DNA from: Cytophagaceae bacterium | GTDB lineage: Bacteria; Bacteroidota; Bacteroidia; Cytophagales; Spirosomataceae | Direction of reading: 5' to 3' | Assembly (NCBI GenBank): GCA_027488335.1 | Contig: JAIYBU010000117.1 | Coordinates: 1-61,501, forward strand | DNA length: 61,501 nucleotides | The notes under the pieces: model-generated | The model's input: the letters and a program-made list of their open reading frames with translations, nothing else | Databases searched by the model: none | Told to the model about the DNA's origin: nothing | Part shown: piece by piece, positions 34,504-43,774 of the stretch | How the letters are laid out: the number at the start of each line of letters is the position of its first letter | Position numbering within the stretch: the first letter of the stretch is position 1 | Translations under genes and position numbers: made by a program

Positions 34504-34989
34504 TTATGAACGTAGTTTGATAGGTATCCAAATTTCTTCTTCCGAGTCAGGGCTTTCGTTTTTATATTTTTCGCCCAAAAGCTCAAAATGTTCTCGGTCA
34601 TCGACCGTATAATCAGAATTAGGGAGCCATTCGCCAAAAATGTATTGAAATGTACGCTGAAAATCCAGCGAAGAGCCTTTGTGCGTAAATACTGCATAAA
34701 GCCCACCTTTGAGCGTATAATTTTTCATGTCTTCTGGAATTTGCTCAAAATCAGTCACTTCTACGGCAGCCCATTTTGTAAATATATTACTTGGGTTAAA
34801 GTTTTGAAAATCGAAAATTCCACGATAAATCTGCATCGAATAAAGTTCTGAGCCGATATTATTATTAATTTCTTTGCGTCTGGGCATAAAACTTCGCCAT
34901 AATTCGCCAGTTTTATTAGTAACGTAACTCATTTCAAGGCTTTTGCCGACGAGTTTTTTTGTGGGTAAGATTCTGATTTCTGGATTCAT
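34504..34989 (-). CDS. GyrI-like (SOUL/AraC effector-binding) domain protein
   Basis: A 161-residue soluble protein consisting of a single GyrI-like ligand-binding domain: NPEIRILPTKKLVGKSLEMS at the start, KWAAVEVTDFEQIPEDMKNY and LKGGLYAVFTHKG in the middle, then FQYIFGEWLPNS and DREHFELLGEKY. Stand-alone domains of this kind bind small hydrophobic cations or inhibit gyrase; which applies here is unknown. The start ATG 34989 is preferred over 35010 because the conserved fold begins there. It leads a two-gene operon with the STAS-like gene. Confidence 0.82.
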   Translation of the reverse strand: MNPEIRILPTKKLVGKSLEMSYVTNKTGELWRSFMPRRKEINNNIGSELYSMQIYRGIFDFQNFNPSNIFTKWAAVEVTDFEQIPEDMKNYTLKGGLYAVFTHKGSSLDFQRTFQYIFGEWLPNSDYTVDDREHFELLGEKYKNESPDSEEEIWIPIKLRS

Positions 34990-35286
34990 AAAAAGTTTTG
35001 AGTATCCCAATATACAAAAAACGAGGGAGAAGTCGCCCTGTGCCTCAGTTTTTATAGATTGAGTAGTTTCTGAATTGTGCTGTTCAATACTGGGCCAGAC
35101 CCGTTATCCAAGTCGTGGCTGTAATACCATTTCGCCCTTTCATTAATTTATTCAGAACAAACCCAAATAATAAATTCTAAGATAAGAATCTTGAAATTCT
35201 ATCTTTTCAGTTTTTAAGGGTTACGAATTGATTAATTTTCAAAACTAATAAAGTCTAATTTATGAAGAGCATTAGTGAAAACATAA

Positions 35287-35313
35287 CTTTCGGAATAAAA
35301 AATATTCCGAAAG
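35287..35313. terminator. Orphan perfect hairpin
   Basis: CTTTCGGAATA and TATTCCGAAAG form an 11-bp stem around AAAAA. It stands about 300 bp upstream of the GyrI-like start and 230 bp before the A2M gene, so it terminates no visible gene. Confidence 0.5.
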
Positions 35314-35466
35314 GCTATTTTCAAAGCTAAATAAAATGATTTGAACTGCAAAAGCCATCAGTGCGTATGATAAATTCATTTTCATCATTTACAGTATAAT
35401 TATACGGTTTTGTGACGTTTTTTGATGTAAATAATAACATTTAGTTCTCTTTGCTATTTCAAAAAA

Positions 35467-35474
35467 TAATTTTG
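35467..35474 (+). promoter_or_regulatory. -7 element of the alpha-2-macroglobulin gene
   Basis: TAATTTTG matches TAnnTTTG exactly, 71 bp before the ATG at 35545. No -33 TTG at 19-20 bp was found. Confidence 0.4.
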
Positions 35475-35544
35475 ATATTCCGCTACAATTTCACGAACTT
35501 CCCACGTTAATACCCTCGAAACTTATTTCAAACTAAAATCACCA

Positions 35545-38500
35545 ATGAAACTTCCAACCGCTCGCCTAAAAGCTCAAGGCTTTTTGCCTCTTTGTTTTAT
35601 TCTGTTACTCGTCACTTTTCACTCATTACTCTTTACGGGCTGTTCTAAACTCAACGAAGTAAGTGTAGCCGCCCGAAACTTTGAGGATGAGATTCAGCTT
35701 GCTCAGAATTTGGTTTTTACTTTCAACAAAGATTTAGTTGCTGATGCCGATTTAGAGACTTGGCAAGCCGTTGAGTATGTAAGAATTGAGCCAAAAGTTG
35801 AGGGAGTTTTCAAATGGTCGGCCAAAAACGAATTGGTCTTTTCGCCATCAAATGGCTTCAAGGGAGCAACCAATTATAAAGCAGTGCTTACCAAAAATCT
35901 TTTGAGCAAATCGACAACTAAAAATTATGATTTACATGACGAATCTTTTGAGTTTCATACGCCGTATTTAAAAGCTCAGAAAATCGAAACTTATTGGATA
36001 AAAGGTGCTGATAATAAGCCAGTTGCAAAAGTAAAAGTAGATTTCAATTACCCAGTGCAAGAAACCGATGTAACGAATCTACTAAAAGTTCAGCTCGAAG
36101 ATGCCGATACAAAATTTAATTTAAATAGTACGCCCAACGACCCAAAATTGGTTTTGGCTCTTGATGATGCACCATCGTTAAAAGACGAAAGTCCGCTTAA
36201 AACAATCATTGAAAAAGGTGTAAAAATTGCAGGAAGTGCAGGTTCGACTCAAGAAAAGGTAGAACTCGAAGGTGTTTTGCCTTCGCCTTACGTGGTAAAA
36301 GTGGTAGATATCGAAACAGGTTTCGTGAAAAACCAAGGTTTTGTGAAAGTTATCACGACCCAGCAAATTTCTGGCGATAACCTAAAAGATGCCTTCAAAA
36401 TCGAACCAGCCGTAGAAACTCAAACCGAATTGACCGAAAACGGATTCATCATCAAAGGCTTTTTTAGTGCTTCAGAAACTTATACTTTGACAATAAAAAA
36501 TAATCTTCGTGGCACACTCGGAGCAAAACTTGATGGAGATATAACGAAAGATTTATTTTTCGGAGAAATGCCTGCAAGTATCGAATTTATGAGTAAAAAA
36601 GGTTTGTATTTATCATCGAAAGGCAGCCGAAATGTAGGAATCCGAATCACGAATATCCCGAAGGTAAAGCTCAAAATCCTGAAGGTTTATGAGAATAATT
36701 TACTTTCTTATGTGCGAAATAATCGCTACGAAAACTACGATTACGATGGCGAAGAAAGCCACGTGAATGGCTTCAATTATGGTACTGACGACCAAGGGAT
36801 TTATAGCGATGTAATCGTTGACCGCACCATCGAGACTGGGAATTTATCGAAAGTTCACGGCGTTTCGGTGTTAAATATGCCAATGCCTGAGCAAGATAAA
36901 TTGCGTGGTGTGTATTTGGTCAATCTCAACTCAAACGATGAATATTATCAGAATGCCACCAAACTCGTTTCTGTATCTGATTTAGGTATTATTGCCAAGA
37001 AATCGGCTGATGGTGACCAACTTATGGTGTTCGTAAATTCAATCATTGATGCTGAACCAATGGGGGATGTCGAGATAAAATTGATTTCGACCAATAATCA
37101 GGTCATAGAAATACAAAACACTGATAGTAAAGGGGGGATTGTGTTTGAAGAACTCAAAGAAAAAGCTCCAAACTTTAAGTTAGCTATGATTACGGCTCGC
37201 ACCGAAGACGACTTCAATTATATGTTGCTCGAAGATACGCAGGTGGAAACTTCACGTTTTGAGGTGGAAGGTAAACGAGCAAATTCGACTGGTTTCGATG
37301 CTTTCGTATATGGCGACCGTGATATTTATCGCCCAGGTGAAACGATTCATTTTAATACCGTTGTGCGTGATGCAAAATGGGCTTCGGCCAGCGAAATTCC
37401 GTTGAAAATCAGACTCATTTTGCCAAATGGTCGTGAGTTTAAATCTTTCTTGAAAAACACTAACGTACAGGGGGCAGTAGAAACCTCGATTCCGCTCGAC
37501 CGTGCCGCCGTAACGGGTACTTATACCATCGAAATTTTGAACGGAAACGATGTTTTACTTACCTCAAAATCTATCAGTATCGAAGAATTTATGCCTGATA
37601 GAATCAAAGTGGATGTTTCGGCAAAAGACAATTATAAAGCTGGTGAAACCGTAAATCTGGTGGCAACGGCAACCAATTTATTCGGTCCGCCAGCATCGAA
37701 TCGAAACTATGAAATGGATTTTTCATTGAAAAGAAAAGCTTTTTTAGCGAAAGGTTTCGAACGCTATTCGTTTGATATTCAGAATGATACAAAATTTGAG
37801 CATGACCTCAGACAAGGCACAACTGATGAAAACGGACAAGCCAAACAGTCCTTCCAACTTGCTACCACTTATGAAGATATGGGCGTACTGGAAGGAAAAG
37901 TTTTTGTAACGGTTTTTGATGAAACAGGTCGCCCACTCAATCGGGTGAAAAGTTTTGATGTTTTCACGCAAGATACGTTTTATGGCATCGGATTAGCCGA
38001 TTATTATGTAGGAACGCACGTACCGATGACTATTCCACTCGCCGCTGTTTCGACCGACGGCAAAGCAAAATCTGCTAAAGCTGAGGTTTTAGTCTATCGT
38101 ATTGATTATCAGACGGTTGTCGAAAAGACCGATGGTGTGATTCGTTACAATTCTAAGCGACAAGAAAAGCTTGTTCAAACCAAAGAAGTGAATTTTTTGG
38201 AAGGGAAATCTTCGATAAAATTCATTCCACAAGTATCGGGCGAGTACGAAATTCGCATTGCCCAAGCAGGGGCAAAAAGCTATGCTTCGCAAGGTTTTTA
38301 TGCGTATGGCTACGGAAATACAGCGAGCAGCTCATTTGAAGTCAGCAACGAAGGACAAGTTTTGATGGAATTCGACAAAGAAAAGTACGAAGTAGGCGAT
38401 AATGCAAAGGTTTTGATGAAAACGCCATTTGCAGGAAAAATGCTTATAACGGTTGAAAAAGGAAGAGTTTTAGAACATTTTTATGTAGAAACCGATAAAA

Positions 38501-40995
38501 AATCAGCCGAGATTGATATTAAGATTACTGAAGAAATGTTACCGAATGTGTACGTTACAGCAACACTCATTCGCCCAATGAAACAAACAGATATGCCGCT
38601 CACGGTGGCTCATGGTTTTGCACCAATGAAAGTTGAAAAACCATCGAATCAATTACCAATAGAAATTGTGGCTGCGAAAGAATCTCGCTCGAAACGCAAG
38701 CAAAAAGTGACGATAAAAACCAAAGCCAATACCGAACTTACGATTTCGGTGGTTGATGAAGGTATTTTGCAAATTAAAAACTTCAAAACGCCTGATATTT
38801 ATAATTATTTTTATCAAAAACAGGCTTTGGAAGTAAGTAGCCACGATTTGTATCAATTCCTTTTCCCTGAGTTATCGTTGGCAAGTAGTAGTGTGGGTGG
38901 CGATGGCTATAACCTCGAAAAACGAGTAAACCCGTTGAGCAATGGCCGTACGAAACTGGTGGCCGTTTGGTCAGGAATCTTGAAAACTGGTATGAGTGGT
39001 GAAGCAGAATTTGAGTTTGAGATTCCACAATTTTCGGGCGATTTACGAATTATGGCGGTTGCGTACAAAGATGAAGCCTTTGGTTCGGCTAATGTCAACA
39101 TGAAAGTAAAAGACCCAATCGTAATTAGCACAGGAAGCCCCAAGTTTTTGAGCCCGAACGATGAAGTGATGATTCCCGTAACGATAACCAATACTACAAA
39201 AATGGCTACAACTGCCAGTCTTTCGGTCAACTTAACAGGTGGGCTGACTTTGCAAGGTGTTAATAATCAGGCTATTACAGTTCCTGCGGGCAAAGAAGTT
39301 CGTACAATGTTTAGCATCAAAGCACCTGCTGCTATCGGAACTGGAAGTATTGCGGTCGTAGTAAATGGTTTTAAAGAAAAGTTTTCAGAGAAAGTTGATT
39401 TGACAATCCGTCCGTCAACGTCATTGCTCAAAACTTCGATGTCAGGCGTAGTTTTGGAAGGAAAAACCGAAGCCGTCAATCTCGGAAATAATTATATGGC
39501 AGGCACTGCCCAAGCAAGTTTGTTGGTGAGTCGCTCGCCGATGGTGCAGTTTGCTAAACAGTTAGATGGGCTGTTGGGGTATCCGCACGGTTGCGTTGAG
39601 CAGACAATTTCAAAGGCTTTCCCACAATTGTATTTTGCCGATTTTACGAAAACAATAGCTAAAAACTCTCGTTCGCTAAAGGCTTCGGGCGAAAATGACT
39701 GGAATCCACAGTTTAATGTTCAAGCGGCCATTCGTAAAGTTGAAAGTATGCAATTGGCAAACGGTGCAGTGAGTTATTGGCAAGGCGGCGATAGCGAAAG
39801 TTGGTGGGGAACAGCCTTTGCAGCTCATTTCTTGTTAGAGGCTAAAAAAGCAGATTTTGAAGTAAGTGAAGATAATCTAAATCGGATGTTAGATTATCTA
39901 ACAACCAAAACTTCAATGCAGGATTTGACCGAAACCGAATACATTTATAACGAAACTGGCTCTTGGACGACTCGCACGATTGCCCGCCACGAAATGATTT
40001 ATTCACTTTACACGCTTGCAATGGCAGGAAAAGCCAATCAGCCCGTGATGAATTATTACAAGGCCAATCAAACATTATTAACAACCGATGAGCGATACAT
40101 GCTCGGTGCAAGTTTTGCTCAAATCGGCGATGAAGGCAGCTTTAAGCAGCTTTTACCAAAAGAGTATGTCATAGAAAACACCCAAAAACAAACAGGTGGA
40201 AGTTTTGCTTCACCCATCAGAAATTTGGCCATTGCATTGAATAGTTTAGTAGAATCTGATCCCGCAAATCTACAAGTTCCGAAACTGGCACGCATACTTT
40301 CTCAAGCCATTAAATCAACACCTTATCTTTCTACGCAAGAATCGGTGTTCAGTTTCTTGGCTTTGGGCAAAATTGCCAAACGCACGGGAGAATCAATCGT
40401 AACGGCTTCATTATCAGTTGATAATAAAATATTGGCAAACTTCGCAGGAACAGATTTAAGCATCGAAAAAGGTATTGCAGGAAAATTGGTCAATATCTCG
40501 GTCAAAGGAAAAGGTGGCTTGTATTATTTCTCACAGCAAGAAGGGCTAAGTGCCACAGGAAGTTACATCGAAGAGGATAATTTCTTGAAAGTTCGCCGAC
40601 AATTCTTAACTCGAAATGGTCAACCAATTAATGGAACACTCAAACAAAATCAATTAGTAGTAGTAAGAGTAAGCGTAAGTAGCACACTCGGCACGCCCGT
40701 TGAAAACGTGGTCGTAACCGATATGCTACCAGCGGCATTTGAGATTGAAAATCCTCGTCTGAACGAAGACCGCAACATGGCTTGGATAAAAAATGCTTCA
40801 ACGCCTCAGCATTTTGATATTCGTGATGATAGAATCAATTTTTACACCACAGCCGATGCCACCGAAAAGACTTTTTACTATCTTGTAAGAGTTGTTTCTC
40901 GTGGCAAATTTATTCTCGGTCCAGTTTCTGCTGATGCCATGTATAATGGTGATTACCGAAGTTATAGTGGTGGTGGAAATGTGGTGGTGGAGTAG
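35545..40995 (+). CDS. Bacterial alpha-2-macroglobulin lipoprotein with intact thioester
   Basis: An 1816-residue envelope lipoprotein (signal ends LLFTGCSKL, Cys33). Order: N-terminal MG-like domains, the MG2/bait-region part (about 580-760, VYGDRDIYRPGETIHFN), MG10/ANA-like part (LVAVWSGILKTGMSGEAEF, about 1130-1180), the thioester site HGCVEQ (Cys1350-Gln1353) in a helical thioester domain, and a C-terminal receptor-binding-like domain. The intact Cys-x-Glu-Gln means it can trap attacking proteases covalently, as in the E. coli YfhM type rather than the thioester-less YfaS type. Its frequent partner, a PbpC-type peptidoglycan glycosyltransferase, is not adjacent. It probably guards the periplasm. 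It ends at a strong shared terminator. Confidence 0.95.
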   Translation: MKLPTARLKAQGFLPLCFILLLVTFHSLLFTGCSKLNEVSVAARNFEDEIQLAQNLVFTFNKDLVADADLETWQAVEYVRIEPKVEGVFKWSAKNELVFSPSNGFKGATNYKAVLTKNLLSKSTTKNYDLHDESFEFHTPYLKAQKIETYWIKGADNKPVAKVKVDFNYPVQETDVTNLLKVQLEDADTKFNLNSTPNDPKLVLALDDAPSLKDESPLKTIIEKGVKIAGSAGSTQEKVELEGVLPSPYVVKVVDIETGFVKNQGFVKVITTQQISGDNLKDAFKIEPAVETQTELTENGFIIKGFFSASETYTLTIKNNLRGTLGAKLDGDITKDLFFGEMPASIEFMSKKGLYLSSKGSRNVGIRITNIPKVKLKILKVYENNLLSYVRNNRYENYDYDGEESHVNGFNYGTDDQGIYSDVIVDRTIETGNLSKVHGVSVLNMPMPEQDKLRGVYLVNLNSNDEYYQNATKLVSVSDLGIIAKKSADGDQLMVFVNSIIDAEPMGDVEIKLISTNNQVIEIQNTDSKGGIVFEELKEKAPNFKLAMITARTEDDFNYMLLEDTQVETSRFEVEGKRANSTGFDAFVYGDRDIYRPGETIHFNTVVRDAKWASASEIPLKIRLILPNGREFKSFLKNTNVQGAVETSIPLDRAAVTGTYTIEILNGNDVLLTSKSISIEEFMPDRIKVDVSAKDNYKAGETVNLVATATNLFGPPASNRNYEMDFSLKRKAFLAKGFERYSFDIQNDTKFEHDLRQGTTDENGQAKQSFQLATTYEDMGVLEGKVFVTVFDETGRPLNRVKSFDVFTQDTFYGIGLADYYVGTHVPMTIPLAAVSTDGKAKSAKAEVLVYRIDYQTVVEKTDGVIRYNSKRQEKLVQTKEVNFLEGKSSIKFIPQVSGEYEIRIAQAGAKSYASQGFYAYGYGNTASSSFEVSNEGQVLMEFDKEKYEVGDNAKVLMKTPFAGKMLITVEKGRVLEHFYVETDKKSAEIDIKITEEMLPNVYVTATLIRPMKQTDMPLTVAHGFAPMKVEKPSNQLPIEIVAAKESRSKRKQKVTIKTKANTELTISVVDEGILQIKNFKTPDIYNYFYQKQALEVSSHDLYQFLFPELSLASSSVGGDGYNLEKRVNPLSNGRTKLVAVWSGILKTGMSGEAEFEFEIPQFSGDLRIMAVAYKDEAFGSANVNMKVKDPIVISTGSPKFLSPNDEVMIPVTITNTTKMATTASLSVNLTGGLTLQGVNNQAITVPAGKEVRTMFSIKAPAAIGTGSIAVVVNGFKEKFSEKVDLTIRPSTSLLKTSMSGVVLEGKTEAVNLGNNYMAGTAQASLLVSRSPMVQFAKQLDGLLGYPHGCVEQTISKAFPQLYFADFTKTIAKNSRSLKASGENDWNPQFNVQAAIRKVESMQLANGAVSYWQGGDSESWWGTAFAAHFLLEAKKADFEVSEDNLNRMLDYLTTKTSMQDLTETEYIYNETGSWTTRTIARHEMIYSLYTLAMAGKANQPVMNYYKANQTLLTTDERYMLGASFAQIGDEGSFKQLLPKEYVIENTQKQTGGSFASPIRNLAIALNSLVESDPANLQVPKLARILSQAIKSTPYLSTQESVFSFLALGKIAKRTGESIVTASLSVDNKILANFAGTDLSIEKGIAGKLVNISVKGKGGLYYFSQQEGLSATGSYIEEDNFLKVRRQFLTRNGQPINGTLKQNQLVVVRVSVSSTLGTPVENVVVTDMLPAAFEIENPRLNEDRNMAWIKNASTPQHFDIRDDRINFYTTADATEKTFYYLVRVVSRGKFILGPVSADAMYNGDYRSYSGGGNVVVE

Positions 40996-41320
40996 TTGCA
41001 CTATTGTTATTTGTGTTAAAAAGCAGTTTGGGGCTTACTTGTAGCCCTAAAATTGTTTTTCATTGAAATTTAATTTCTAAGCGTAATAAGATTAAAGATT
41101 AAGTGAGGTTTGTTTAATGAAGTCAATTTATAAATATTCAAACAAAACCTATTACATTAAGTGTACACTGTAAATTTATTAGATTTTTGATAAGCTGCTT
41201 TTAAAAAAGAATGTATCAAAATATATTTTTAGTGTTGTTTAATAATATTTATTAATCGGTTCTTAACTACAAAAAAGCCCCGAAACTCTTAGTTTTGGGG
41301 CTTTTTTTGTAGTTAAGAAT
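40996..41320. other. Intergenic region between convergent genes
   Basis: Contains the long terminator at 41260-41319. The rest (40996-41259) shows no gene. Confidence 0.5.
41260..41319. terminator. Long bidirectional terminator
   Basis: About 28 bp of near-perfect complementarity: TTCTTAACTAC-A6-GCCCC-G-AAACT pairs with AGTTT-T-GGGGC-T7-GTAGTTAAGAA, loop CTT. The A6/T7 blocks inside the stem give T-tracts in both directions, and the outer arm touches the stop of the convergent gene. Confidence 0.9.
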
Positions 41321-43489
41321 TTACTTTCTTCCTCTAAATTCAACTCTCGTAGAACCATGACATGGGCGAGAACCGTCCGATAAGGTCCCTGGTTGTGCTT
41401 GAATATGAGCTGGAAAACCTGTGATTTTTCCTTTGAAAGTATTGCCATTTTTCGATACAGACTCTACGTTTTCATTGTACCAAAAAAGTTGCTGCGTAGG
41501 AAGGAGAGTACCAGTCCAAGTGGCGGTAAATGTTTCACCGATACTGTAATATTCTTTATCAAGTATCACGTCACGGTCATTTTCAGGGCAATCAATTGGA
41601 GCATTATCATGGTCACAAGTACTGGTATAACTCTGAAACTCAAAATCATCGTAGCCATCTCTTGTTACTCTAACTACAAAGTAAGCATTACCATTATTTG
41701 GTAGGTTATTTTTAGTTATTAAAGTATTGCCATTGAAACTAAATTCAATTTTAGGGTCAAGGTTTTGAACCGACATCTTGTATTGTCCTAAATCCGTGTT
41801 TGGCGTAAATGGCATAAATTCAAATTTCATTCCACCTTCACGACATTCGTTATTTACCTTTATCTGAATCGGATTTGGATTTACGCCGCCAATGGGAGTA
41901 CAACCCGCCGTATTGAGTTCGATATTTGTACCTAATTCGCTATCGAAACCAGGATTAATATCAATATTTTTTCCTGCTCCGTAATGTATCGAAGAGTTTT
42001 GTGTGACCACATCGGAAGTTGTAATTGTTTCAGAGGCCACAATTTCTGAATTGACCGCTACTAAATTGCTTGCAGTTGTGATGTTGACTTCGCAGCTATA
42101 ATTTGTTTTATAGAGCCAAATATCTCGGTTATTTTGAGAACTATAATGGTTTCCGACAACATCGCCATCATTAGATTGTGTCGTGCCAAGACTCACAAAC
42201 GTTCCCTCATTGGTTTCTACAAGCCCATTTCCTTCATCATCAGCAGAGCCACCGAGGGTTTTCGACCAAACGAAATCAAGATTATTCGTAATTTTCATGA
42301 TGAAAGCATCATAAGCCCCATTATTATTTGATGGAATTCGGTTTCGGTCTTGAATATTTCCGTTATTTGACCTCGTAGAGCCTGCAATCGCAAAATTACC
42401 GTCACGGGTGGCAATCAACTCGTTTAGAATATCACGGCCAGCACCGCCAAACATTTTTTTGTTCAGCAGTTCACCGTTTGAGTTGAGTTTTATCAACCAG
42501 ATATTTTCTTCAAAATTGTTAGGAAAAGTATCGTTTGGTGTAAACTGAAAATCATCTCCCGATGAGTTAGAAATTAAGCCAACGATAATATCTCCATTGG
42601 GTTGTATCAAAACTCTTTTGGCTTCATCTTTCTGATTTCCACCATACGTTTTTTTCCAAACTACATTGATTGATTCATCAATTTTTATAGCTAAAATATC
42701 TTTTCCACCTTTATTAGGCCCAATTTCACTATCGTTTGAACTGCTACTGCCAACAATTACGAATCCACCATTAGCTTTTTTCATATCAAAAGCCGTTTCA
42801 TCGTTACCGCCACCTATACATTTTTTTGAAAGTAAATTGCCGCTTTGGTCTAATTTTGCAAGCCATAAATCTTGATTAAAACCTGATGTATTTTTTCCCG
42901 AGTTGGCAATATCACCATTGTTTGAACTTGTATAAGAAAGCAACATTAAACTTCCATCATTGGCCTGTACGATTTTTACTGGCACGTCTTCGCCATCGCC
43001 ACCAAAGGTTTTAAACCAAACCATTTTACCGTCGCTATCAAGTTTCGTGACTAAAATATCGAAATTGCCCTTGTTGGCTACTGTTGCAATCGTAAGTGCA
43101 TTGGTATTATTAAATCTGAGATTTGAAAAATTATTGACTTTTGCTACCAGAATATAGCTACCATCCGAGTTTTGGATAATATCCTGAGCCTTAAAACCAG
43201 TATAAGCCGTACTATTAGAGACGGTTGTTTCCCAGATAAGATTTCCTGAAGTTCCTATTTTTGAAGCCCAAACCATCTCAAGACCACTCAAACTTTTTTT
43301 ACCTATTGCCGCATAATTACCATCTTGAGTTGGAATGATTTTTAAGCCTTCATCTCCGTAATAATCGTTCCAACCGTAGCATTTTTGCCATTCAAGGTTC
43401 GTCGGAAAACCTTGTCCAATTACTTGCTGACTACCTATCAATAATAGGATAAATACTATAAACTTGCGGCTTTCTTTTTTTCTAAACAT
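41321..43489 (-). CDS. Secreted beta-propeller-like protein with 3-coathanger stack domain
   Basis: A 722-residue exported protein (signal ends QQVIGQG). Residues about 30-460 are seven to eight units carrying GGxGxDxxxxx and DGxxxxxGxTxSxDGD (for example WFKTFGGDGEDVPVKI, DGNFAIAGSTRSNNGNI), a delta-60/kelch-like repeat of Bacteroidota surface proteins. About 465-535 contains SEIVASETITTSDVVTQ and NIDINPGFDSELGTN, the 3-coathanger stack repeat. A C-terminal carbohydrate-binding-like part ends CHGSTRVEFRGRK. No classical type IX sorting domain is seen. Probably an extracellular or surface protein; binding partner unknown. Confidence 0.8.
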   Translation of the reverse strand: MFRKKESRKFIVFILLLIGSQQVIGQGFPTNLEWQKCYGWNDYYGDEGLKIIPTQDGNYAAIGKKSLSGLEMVWASKIGTSGNLIWETTVSNSTAYTGFKAQDIIQNSDGSYILVAKVNNFSNLRFNNTNALTIATVANKGNFDILVTKLDSDGKMVWFKTFGGDGEDVPVKIVQANDGSLMLLSYTSSNNGDIANSGKNTSGFNQDLWLAKLDQSGNLLSKKCIGGGNDETAFDMKKANGGFVIVGSSSSNDSEIGPNKGGKDILAIKIDESINVVWKKTYGGNQKDEAKRVLIQPNGDIIVGLISNSSGDDFQFTPNDTFPNNFEENIWLIKLNSNGELLNKKMFGGAGRDILNELIATRDGNFAIAGSTRSNNGNIQDRNRIPSNNNGAYDAFIMKITNNLDFVWSKTLGGSADDEGNGLVETNEGTFVSLGTTQSNDGDVVGNHYSSQNNRDIWLYKTNYSCEVNITTASNLVAVNSEIVASETITTSDVVTQNSSIHYGAGKNIDINPGFDSELGTNIELNTAGCTPIGGVNPNPIQIKVNNECREGGMKFEFMPFTPNTDLGQYKMSVQNLDPKIEFSFNGNTLITKNNLPNNGNAYFVVRVTRDGYDDFEFQSYTSTCDHDNAPIDCPENDRDVILDKEYYSIGETFTATWTGTLLPTQQLFWYNENVESVSKNGNTFKGKITGFPAHIQAQPGTLSDGSRPCHGSTRVEFRGRK

Positions 43490-43701
43490 AATAAGTCAAA
43501 TAGTTGGATGATTGCAAAATACAATCATTTATAAATAGCGAATTGTCTATAGGATATGAAATAGCAAATTCAGTGCCAAAACTATTGAGCGGATACGTAC
43601 GTATCATAGTTTCGTTGAGTTGAATCTGGAAATTACATCTTTAAAGCTGTATTCGACTAAATATTGTTAGGAAAAATTATTCGAGGAGTTATGATTATAC
43701 A

Positions 43702-43741
43702 AAAATAGGTTAAAATTACACGGATAATTTTAACCTATTTT
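43702..43741. terminator. Terminator after glmM
   Basis: A perfect 17-bp stem (AAAATAGGTTAAAATTA with its complement), loop CACGGA, ending in T/A runs both ways. It lies 34 bp beyond the glmM stop. Confidence 0.8.
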
Positions 43742-43774
43742 ATGATGAAGCCTTTAATTTATAAAAGCAAAAAA

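Larger units (their letters stand above)
34990..35544. other. Intergenic region with hairpin and possible remnant
   Basis: No intact gene is seen. On the minus strand about 35058-35150 carries a short frame (AKWYYSHDLDNGSGPVLNST, then a stop) that looks protein-like but matches nothing I know. A perfect hairpin lies at 35287-35313 and a consensus -7 box at 35467-35474. Confidence 0.45.

Noticed and set aside
34502-34531. Longer start for the STAS-like gene overlapping the GyrI-like gene
   Set aside because: The added residues are not family-like, and ATG 34501 follows the upstream stop by 2 bp, as expected in an operon.
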